64,000 bases of DNA from Homarus americanus (taxonomy: Eukaryota > Arthropoda > Malacostraca > Decapoda > Nephropidae), in NCBI RefSeq assembly GCF_018991925.1, contig NW_024755046.1, forward strand, positions 1 to 64,000, read 5' to 3'. The translations under genes were made by a program, and so were the position numbers. How positions within the stretch are numbered: the first letter of the stretch is position 1; every line of letters starts with the position of its first letter. Positions 56,555-64,000 of the stretch are shown here, in pieces. The notes under the pieces are model-generated. The model had not been told where the DNA came from and searched no databases. It worked only from the letters and a program-made list of their open reading frames with translations.

Positions 56555-56780
56555 GCATTTGGGTAGGGGGGAGGGAGGTAGGGTAGGTAAGGGTGAGTAA
56601 GGGGTAGGTAAGGGGGTAGGTAAGGGGTAGGTAGGGGTAGGTAAGGGGGTAGGTTAAGGGGTTTTGAGGTGGTAGGGGGGTAGGTAAAGGGGTAGGTAAA
56701 GGGGTGAGTAAGGGTAGGTAAAGGGGGATAGGTAAGGGGATAGGTAGGGATAGGTGAGGGGATAGGAGGGATGAGGGAGT
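56555..56780 (+). repeat. ~11-13-bp minisatellite (GGGGTAGGTAAG)
   Basis: About 18 units. Most contain GGTAAG or GGTAGG, donor-like words, inside intron 3. Confidence 0.94.
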
Positions 56781-56861
56781 GGATGGATGGATGTCTCTTT
56801 CTCTCCCTTTCTTCTCCTACTGTCTGTTTGTCTCTGATTCTCATTATGTGTATCTACGAGG

Positions 56862-56864
<3 letters not shown>

Positions 56865-56920
<56 letters not shown>

Positions 56921-56936
56921 ATAGAGAGAGAGAGAG
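56865..56936. repeat. (GA)n microsatellite
   Basis: Two short interruptions (GGAG, AATAG). Confidence 0.96.
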
Positions 56937-57009
56937 ATAAAAGAAAGGAAATTAGAAAACAAAGGAGAATGAAAGTGTGCAGGAGAGAGGAGGGAGAGAG
57001 AACGAGGTA

Positions 57010-57364
57010 GAAAATCCCTTGTACAAACTCACTCCCACTCTTGTACACACACACACCCACTCACCAAACTCTCCCGGCAAACAAACAAAACACACAAAAC
57101 AACGAAAACAAACACACAAACACTTCATTCCTTCCTCTCTCGTGATGTTTCGATTTAATTGGACTTTACAAAACAAAGAAACAAATATTTAACGCCCACG
57201 CACGAACTTCTGGTCAATTTAGAGGAGTTTATCGTGAAATCTTGAAGCGATGGTCATAGAAAACGGGATTCATTAACACCCCAATAACCGACCTCTGTAA
57301 ATATTGTAGAAAATGGAGATGTGTAAATAATGACTAGTGTATTTTACGAACTTTCCAAGGGTAA
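57010..57364. other. Unique intronic stretch
   Basis: ACAAACAAA words 57078-57120; no gene. Confidence 0.5.
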
Positions 57365-57418
<54 letters not shown>

Positions 57419-57444
57419 TTTTTTTTTTTTTTTTTATTATTATG

Positions 57445-57492
<48 letters not shown>

Positions 57493-57660
57493 TGTCTCTC
57501 TCTCTCTCTCTCTCTCTCCCATCTTTTCTCCTCCTCCTTCCCACTCTTCCTCTCCTCTCCTCCCTCCTCCCTCTCCTCCTCTCTGCCCTCTCCTCCTCCC
57601 CCTCTCTTCTTCCCCCACTCCTCCCTCTCCGCCAACGCCCACACAACACACACTCACTAT
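57365..57660. repeat. (ATT)n, T run, (ATT)n, then pyrimidine tract
   Basis: ATT at 57365-57418 and 57436-57491 around about 18 T residues; TC 57495-57520; CTCC words to 57630. Confidence 0.96.
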
Positions 57661-57699
57661 TGATACAGACAATATTACCTGCCGCGGGCTGCAACTCCT

Positions 57700-57894
57700 G
57701 GAGGGGAGGGGGAGGGGGGTGGGTGGGGGAGGGGGTGGTGGGGGAGGGAGGGGTGGGGGAGGAGGTGGAGGTAGAGGAGAAGGAGGAGGGAGAAGGAAAA
57801 AACAGAAGAGGAAGAGGAGGTACAAGAAAAAGAGGAGAAGGGAAGGAGGAAAGAGAGAGGAATACCAAGATGATGACGAAAAAAGAATGCAAAA

Positions 57895-57928
<34 letters not shown>
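57700..57928 (+). repeat. G-rich then purine-rich tract, (GA)n
   Basis: GGGGGAGGGGGTGG words 57700-57770, GGAGAAGG words, GA at 57899-57927. Confidence 0.92.
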
Positions 57929-57930
<2 letters not shown>

Positions 57931-58000
57931 TTGGTCCATAGGTAAATATTATCCTTCCAACACGACAGGACCAACTACACTACAGGAGGAATAACATGTC

Positions 58001-58002
<2 letters not shown>

Positions 58003-58055
<53 letters not shown>
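58003..58055. repeat. (AC)n microsatellite
   Basis: Uninterrupted; (CAGA) run follows at 58132-58159. Confidence 0.97.
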
Positions 58056-58058
<3 letters not shown>

Positions 58059-58159
58059 CGAGTTAAATCAATTTGTTTTTCTTTTAACTTTTTTCGAAAA
58101 TATTTAAAAATGGTACGAGTATCCAGCAGTGACAGACAGACAGACAGACAGACAGACAG

Positions 58160-58459
58160 GGTTATAATTATCAAATCATTCCCGTATCGTGGTTCACTAG
58201 TCACGTGTACAGTATATATTTAGGCATAACAACCTAACTAGTTCTCCAGCCAAATTGAGTTATTTTCCTAACTCATATCTACCAACCAGGTGTCTTTAGT
58301 CATTAACCCACAAATAAATAAAATAAATAAATAAAAATAATTCCAGCCGAAAATACACATCTGCTTAATTAGAAGTGTTGAGTAAAGACATTTTTTACCT
58401 GTTGATTTGTATGTAAAAACTTATTAAAAAAGAGTTAAGTAAATTATGCTACCAGGCTC
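58160..58459. other. AT-rich intronic stretch
   Basis: (AAAT) words 58311-58340; no other feature. Confidence 0.5.
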
Positions 58460-58469
58460 ATGATATACC

Positions 58470-58924
58470 CAGCTGAGAGGCAGAGATCTGTCGTCACGTG
58501 TGTTTGTTTACATGTGATCAGCTGAGAGGCAGAGATCTGTCGTCACGTGTGTTTGTTTACATGTGATCAGCTGAGAGGCAGAGATCTGTCGTCACGTGTG
58601 TTTGTTTACATGTGATCAGCTGAGAGGCAGAGATCTGTCGTCACGTGTGTGTTTGTTTACATGTGATCAGCTGAGAGGCAGAGATCTGTCGTCACGTGTG
58701 TTTGTTTACATGTGATCAGCTGAGAGGCAGAGATCTGTCGTCACGTGTTTGTTTACATGTGATCAGCTGAGAGGCAGAGATCTGTCGTCACGTGTGTTTG
58801 TTTACATGTGATCAGCTGAGAGGCAGAGATCTGTCGTCACGTGTGTTTGTTTACATGTGATCAGCTGAGAGGCAGAGATCTGTCGTCACGTGTGTTTGTT
58901 TACATGTGATCAGCTAGAGGCAGG
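58470..58924 (+). repeat. 49-bp homogeneous tandem repeat, about nine copies
   Basis: Unit blocks are TGATCAGCTGAGAGGCAGAG, ATCTGTCGTCACGTGTGTTT and GTTTACATG. Copies are nearly identical, differing by a GT insertion or deletion in two units, which points to recent expansion. Each unit holds CACGTG and CAGCTG E-boxes, the forkhead core TGTTTAC and the palindrome TGATCA. Confidence 0.97.
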
Positions 58925-58984
58925 CGCGTCAACAATCACCAGTGATCCTAGATCCTTGTTCACCCTCTTACGATCGTTCCTGAA

Positions 58985-59112
58985 AGGTGGGGAGGGAGGG
59001 GAGGGGAAAAGGGGGGGGGCAGAGGAAAGAGGAGGAAAGGGGAGAGGAGAGGGGGATTAGGAGGGTAAGGGAGAGGAAAGGGAGGGTATAAGGATCAGGA
59101 GGGATTGTGGGG
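58985..59112 (+). repeat. G-rich purine tract
   Basis: GGGAGGGGAGGGGAAAAGGG words. Confidence 0.88.
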
Positions 59113-59179
59113 ATGAGGGCGGCGTGGACATCAGATCTAGGTATCACTTGAAAAAAAAATCGTCTTTAGAGAATTATGT

Positions 59180-59181
<2 letters not shown>

Positions 59182-59234
<53 letters not shown>
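59182..59234. repeat. (GT)n microsatellite
   Basis: Uninterrupted run. Confidence 0.97.
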
Positions 59235-59236
<2 letters not shown>

Positions 59237-59334
59237 TCTAAACCTGTCTGTCTATCTGTCCTGAAAAGTCTGATACACCAATTGTTCATCGTGCATCATC
59301 TGTGTTTCTTAGCACTTATCATGTTATTATCTGT

Positions 59335-59955
59335 CCTATCACGCCTCCTCTTTGTTCCTATCACGCCTCCCTCTCTGTTCCTATCACGCCTCCCTCTCTG
59401 TTCCGATCACGCCTCCTCTCTCTGTTCCTTTCCGCCTCTGTTCCTATCACGCCTCCTCTCTGTTCCCATCACGCCTCCTCACTGTTCCTATCACGCCTCT
59501 CTGTTCCTATCACTCTCTCTGTTCCTATCACGCCTCCCTATCTGTTCCTATCACGCCTCCTCTCTGTTCCCATCACGCCTCCTCACTGTTCCTATCACGC
59601 CTCCTCTCTGTTCCTATCACGCCTCCCTCTCTGTTCCTATCACGCCTCCTCTCTGTTCCTATCATGCCTCCCTCTGTTCCTATCACGCCTCCTCTCTGTT
59701 CCTATCACGCCTCCCTCTCTGTTCCTATCACGCCTTCCTCTCTGTTCCTATCGCCTCCCTCTCTGTTCCTATCATGCCTCCTCTCTGTTCCTTACGCCTC
59801 CCTCTGTTCCCATCACGCCTCCCTCTCTGTTCCTATCACGCCTTCCTCCTATCACGCCTCCCTGTCTGTTCCCATCACGCCTCCCTGTTCCTATCACGCC
59901 TCCCTCACTGTTCCTATCACGCCTCCCTCTCTGTTCCTATCACGCCTCTGTTCCC
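59335..59955 (+). repeat. ~22-bp minisatellite (CTATCACGCCTCCCTCTCTG)
   Basis: About 28 units of TTCCTATCACGCCTCCCTCTCTG with short variants, ending 35 bp before the exon 4 acceptor. The serine/leucine/proline frames running into exon 4 are artefacts. Confidence 0.96.
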
Positions 59956-59992
59956 ACAATAACCAAGTGTCTCTTTCTCTCTCCCTCTACAG

Positions 59993-60271
59993 AAGAAGGA
60001 GAGGCGAGGCTCCAGGATTCGCATGTCCCTTAGCGATCTCTCCATCACCTCCCGAAGAAAGTCATCAGGAGCCATGTCCACTGCGTCAGGAGCCACGCTG
60101 GCCACGGTGTCCGGTATCTCCCGCACCGGCAGCGCCCTCAGTGACGACACCCCCGACGACGAGAATGCTAATAAATCGTCCTCGTCAGTAGTGAAGAACG
60201 CAAGTGCCAGCGACAACAACGGGGCCACCAGGAGACACAGCCTGAAGCAGGAGAAGTGTGTCATACTGTAG
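59993..60271 (+). CDS. Ras-family small GTPase, coding exon 4 (residues 174-265, stop)
   Basis: The acceptor is CTCCCTCTACAG. It encodes a 92-residue hypervariable tail, long for the Ras family. A basic start (KKERRGSRIR) leads into a Ser/Thr/Ala-rich, probably disordered stretch, an acidic patch DDTPDDE near 224-230 and a basic end RRHSLKQEK. The last four residues C262-V-I-L are a CaaX box; Leu at the end favours geranylgeranylation by GGTase I. RRKS197 and RRHS256 fit basophilic kinase sites, and the second lies six residues from the lipid cysteine. The stop is TAG at 60269. The exon sum is 798 bp, 265 codons plus stop, which supports the model. Confidence 0.9.
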   Translation, partial: KKERRGSRIRMSLSDLSITSRRKSSGAMSTASGATLATVSGISRTGSALSDDTPDDENANKSSSSVVKNASASDNNGATRRHSLKQEKCVIL

Positions 60272-60700
60272 AGCGGTTCCTTAGTGTATAGCAAGTGCAT
60301 AGCAAGTGTATAGCAAGTGCATAGCAGGTGTATAGCAAGTGCATAGCAGGTGTATAGCACGTGGATAGCAGGTATACAGAACGTGCATAGCAAGCGCATA
60401 GCAGGAATATATATCACGTGCATAGGAGGTGTATAGCACGTACATAGCAAGTACATAGCAGGTGTAATGCGTAACAAGTGTCTAGCACGCGTTTAGCAAA
60501 GCCATAGCACGTATTTAGTAGGGGCATAGCACGCACATAGCAGGTGTAATGCGTTAACAAGTGTATAGCACGTGCTTAGTTGGGTTATAACACGTGCATA
60601 GAAAGTCGCGTATAGCAGGAATGCAGCACGTGTACAGAAGGCGTATAGCGAGGGTGTATGGAGGGTATAGCAAAGGTATAGCAGATATAAAAGGAATAAA
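60272..60700 (+). other. Proximal 3' UTR with 11-bp repeat
   Basis: From 60285 to about 60680 runs a degenerate array of ATAGCAAGTGC / ATAGCAGGTGT, about 30 units of 11 bp, clearest to 60370. An AATAAA poly(A) signal lies at 60695-60700, 424 bases after the stop. If used, the array fills most of the UTR. Confidence 0.7.
60695..60700 (+). terminator. Candidate poly(A) signal AATAAA
   Basis: First AATAAA downstream of the stop codon on the gene's strand. The later one at 61127-61132 is the next candidate. Others follow in AT-rich DNA (near 61797, 61922 and 62265) and are less informative. Confidence 0.5.
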
Positions 60701-61126
60701 CCCCGCAATAACGACCTAACCTCAGGGTACCGCCAACAACAAGAGGTTCCATCTTCTCTCCCACAACACTCACCTAACCTCAACGCCAGACGAATGATCG
60801 CTCGCCTCTTACCAACACAAACCAACTGAGACTGGCAGACAAAGTACTTTCGTGAACAAAGAACAACAACAACGAGACTAAGAACAAATAGTTTTATCAT
60901 CTTAGACAAAAGTTTAGAAATTAATGATAAAAATCGATGCATAACATAAATACTGATGAACAAGTGAACAAAATATGAACAAGTGAACAAAATATATCAT
61001 TTTCTTGAGTGACATAAGTGAAAAAAAAATGAAAAGTATGAAATATTCTGAAGAACAAAGAACAACGCTTGCTATGATCATGAAAATATAGAAAATACAT
61101 TAAAAAAAATAGTGATTATGACCATT

Positions 61127-61132
61127 AATAAA
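61127..61132 (+). terminator. Alternative poly(A) signal AATAAA
   Basis: Lies about 860 bp after the stop codon in AT-rich sequence. Confidence 0.35.
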
Positions 61133-62555
61133 GATAATATAATATGGTATTGAAGTGAAGTGAAAAAAAAAAATTCTTCAATCATAAAAAATGGACGAGT
61201 CAAACTTATAGAAAACCTGATCAAACACCAAAACAATTATATGAACAATAACTCCTGTATATCACGAGAAATATTAGTGTTTGTTAGTTAATACTGTAGA
61301 TAAAATTATATATATATATATATATAGTCTATAGCCTTCTCCCTGATATATATTAAAAAATTACTCTTTTTTTTTGTAACGAGAAACTTATATCGAGAAT
61401 ATATTGCAGTCTTCCCCCCCTCCTCTTAATATACGACCTAACAGTAATGAAAATGAGTGTCCACAATATTTTCACGCTTGCTGCTTTTACGTTCAACAAT
61501 TTTACCCTAAAAAGACGATTCTTTCCCCAATAAATATAAGAGAAATAAGAGCAATAATATATCTTAAATTTTCATCCACTCAAGAGGATTCAAGAGTAAT
61601 TTATGGGATTTTTAAAAGGTGTTGAATAGTGTTAAAAAGGTGTCGTGTTGTGTTTGCCATCTTGAGCGTATACTCTTAGAGAATTTATACAACTAACAAG
61701 TAATTGATGCTATTTTGTATCATGTTAAAGGTTTTATACACATAGTTTTAAAAAAAGATTATTTCTCATTTATAATTTTTTTTTGAATAATGAAAAATAA
61801 AATATCAAATACTTTCCACCACTACAAAATAATTCTTGTCACACAGGAAGGAATTTAAACTCTTAATTATACCGTAAAGTCTATTTTAATTTCCACAAAG
61901 AATATTTATGAGAAAGAAACAAATAAACTCCCATAAAATAAGAATACTGAATCACATCGGCCAAAATAATATAAATAATAATATCGTTAACACGGAAATA
62001 TAATAAGGAATATTTCGCTTGGTATCGCCTTTCCCGCGTCACAGATAGCAGTCAGAGATATCGACATAGTTATACAAATATATACATAAATATACATCGA
62101 TGTAGGAATTAATTAGTAAGTTAATGAGATTTATAATTAAAGTGAGATTATATACATCAATACTTGAATTAAAATCTATGTATATATAAGTGTATTTCAA
62201 TGATTATCTAATTCTGTATATTTTCTGTAGGTTAGTTGTCTTTCGTTTTCTTGTATATAATTGAGAAATAAATTCGTTTTGAGGAATAACTTCGATAAAT
62301 CTTTTTAATATTTTTTTATCTTAAGAATTTAATCCCGAAACGCTTATAAATATTAAAATTTATATATAAAATAATTACACGAATTATATTTTACATTCTC
62401 AAAATATATATATCACTAAGAAAAAATTAGTAATAACGAAATGAAATAAAAAAAACAGTCTTTCGATAAATTAATATCAAAATAATTAATGCTAATAATC
62501 AAATCAAAATAAGAATTTTTTTCCATTTTATTATTATTATTGTATACGATAAAAA
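61133..62555. other. AT-rich intergenic stretch, no gene seen
   Basis: (TA)n at 61307-61326. The 73-residue frame at 61404-61625 has no recognisable domain. Confidence 0.55.
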
Positions 62556-62559
62556 TAAT

Positions 62560-62790
62560 AATGCCTTGTACGAGTGCATAGGCATAAATCCGTGTTTATG
62601 CCTCCCTCCCCGCCGAGTACATATTGTGAGTGCAGTTTCGAGTGCATAATCAATGGTGCGTATATGAGTACAACTCTTCGATCTGTGTCCAGAGTGCAAT
62701 ATTTGAGTACATGTTTTTCTGACTTGACGCATGGGAGGTATGAGTGAATGTGTGTGTTTGTTTGAGTGCATATCTTGAGTGCATATTAAG
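62560..62790 (+). repeat. Degenerate GAGTGCATA repeat
   Basis: GAGTGCATA / GAGTACAT words about every 25-30 bp, eight or nine in total. Confidence 0.75.
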
Positions 62791-62811
62791 CGTTATAAAA
62801 GTAATATCCAC

Positions 62812-62872
<61 letters not shown>
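62812..62872. repeat. (AAT)n microsatellite
   Basis: About 20 uninterrupted units. Confidence 0.97.
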
Positions 62873-62873
<1 letters not shown>

Positions 62874-63794
62874 CACAGTAATAATAGATTGCCATATTCA
62901 ACATAACATTCATATACTCAATAGCAAGACATAGCTAGTTGTGGATAGAAGCTAAAACAAGGGCTATTAACTGGTAGATGAAAAAATTAGATAAAAACTA
63001 GAATACGAGACAAAGATGGCGGCTCGTATCAACATGGCCTCAGTAGATGAATGGAATCTACCCATCTATAAATGCTCAAAGTAGATAATTATGCATACGT
63101 GTACTAGTTAATACAAACTATACCAATATATGCTTGAGGTAGATATAGTAAATTAACTAGCCACTAGATGCTCAAATTACAGGTGAGAGATAAGGACTGC
63201 TTTCACCTTAGCTACCTGACGGATTAAATATATTTAATTTGGTCATATGAGTGTTAAGTCTTCAGATATCTTAGTTCTTGTTCAGCCTAACCTAACCTAA
63301 CCCCATATGACTTCAAACATACATATATGCTATATATATATTCCCATTCAACTATCTACCAATAAATAGATTGACATACATTATCGTCTACCCATACAAG
63401 TAGATGAGAGAATTAATCTACCACAAATATGATCTTAGTAGATATATAAAAAAAATTCATATACACACCTGGTTTGGGAAATTCATTTATATATCAGGTA
63501 TGAAATCGTGAAAGGAATTTGATAAACAACTCAGGTGTGAAATGAAATACATACCAAATCATATTGAAAACAGATGTTGTAAAATGAACCTTAAAATTGG
63601 CACTCAAAATTATGTTAAAATTAATGTTATGATTAGTGTTGAATTCTGTAGTTAAATTAACACCCAAATTGGCACTATTATTGATGTTATTCATGGCACA
63701 CACACATTAACATTCATATTGGCACTGCAATTGGCACCCTCTGCATAAAAAAATATTCCGTTCTAAACCTGTTGCATTGTTGACTATGATTTTC
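62873..63794. other. AT-rich stretch, no gene seen
   Basis: Short CCTAA patch at 63284-63303. TTGGCAC words recur at 63597-63735 (AAATTGGCACT, ATATTGGCACTGCAATTGGC). Otherwise unique. Confidence 0.5.

Positions 63795-63853
<59 letters not shown>
63795..63853. repeat. (AAT)n microsatellite
   Basis: About 19 uninterrupted units; unique AT-rich sequence with CATGTTA words follows to the window end. Confidence 0.97.
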
Positions 63854-63855
<2 letters not shown>

Positions 63856-64000
63856 GCAAACTACTATTGTTAATCTACGCCTCTAATAACTTGTTAAGAT
63901 TTTATATTTAACATGTAAGAATAGTGTATTTAACATGATATTTACAACATGTTAGTTTTTCCTGTATACCACATGTTAATCTGTACCAGTCATGTCTACG

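Noticed and set aside
59282..60191. Long frames running into the last exon
   Set aside because: Products of the 22-bp CTATCACGCC repeat; the exon 4 frame and acceptor fit the GTPase instead.
60285..60480. Pumilio or Fox-1 sites in the 3' UTR repeat
   Set aside because: The units give UGUAUAG and UGCAUAG, which miss the key bases of UGUANAUA and UGCAUG.
61404..61625. 73-codon frame downstream of the GTPase
   Set aside because: No recognisable similarity; lies in AT-rich 3' flank.
63010..63030. YY1-like AAGATGGCGGC as a promoter mark of another gene
   Set aside because: A single motif without any downstream coding exon.

Overview
This is a non-coding-rich eukaryotic window, best explained as nuclear DNA of an arthropod and most likely a decapod crustacean. 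The reasons are an extreme density of simple repeats and minisatellites, many interstitial TTAGG/CCTAA tracts (the arthropod telomere unit), spliceosomal introns, a TATA/Inr/DPE core promoter of the arthropod type, and the decayed 3' end of a LINE. No bacterial, phage or CRISPR feature is present. The decapod assignment is inference; species cannot be read from the sequence.

One protein-coding gene is convincing. It encodes a Ras-superfamily small GTPase on the + strand, in four coding exons: 28719-28860, 53795-53968, 55663-55865 and 59993-60271. All junctions are GT-AG and in phase. The joined product is 265 residues with all five G boxes. Switch II reads D-T-S-G-S-H, so serine replaces the catalytic glutamine as in the DIRAS group, and the C-terminus is the CaaX box CVIL. 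A TATA box, an Inr match and a correctly spaced DPE lie at 27534-27600, about 1.15 kb upstream of the ATG. Intron 1 is about 24.9 kb, intron 2 about 1.7 kb and intron 3 about 4.1 kb.

Layout: 1-27.5 kb is intergenic, with a ~310-bp satellite, a LINE remnant (about 3.55-4.01 kb), a 1.5-kb G-rich array, a nuclear-receptor half-site-rich stretch (13.8-17.2 kb), a retroelement-like copy with an internal 30-bp VNTR (18.1-19.2 kb), a 42-bp array with ERSE-like spacing (23.6-23.9 kb) and a 2-kb 28-bp array (24.4-26.4 kb). Then come the promoter and leader (27.5-28.7 kb), and the gene (28.7-60.3 kb) whose introns carry most of the other arrays. Several of these have units that contain recognisable transcription-factor consensus sites (E2F, CCAAT plus CRE, CACGTG plus forkhead). 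The 3' UTR and AT-rich downstream DNA run from 60.3 to 64 kb.

The long apparent reading frames with biased composition (proline-, glycine-, histidine-, serine- or cysteine-rich) are all translations of tandem repeats and are not annotated as genes. Regulatory meaning of the repeated motifs is a hypothesis: a tandem array multiplies any motif that happens to be in its founding unit.
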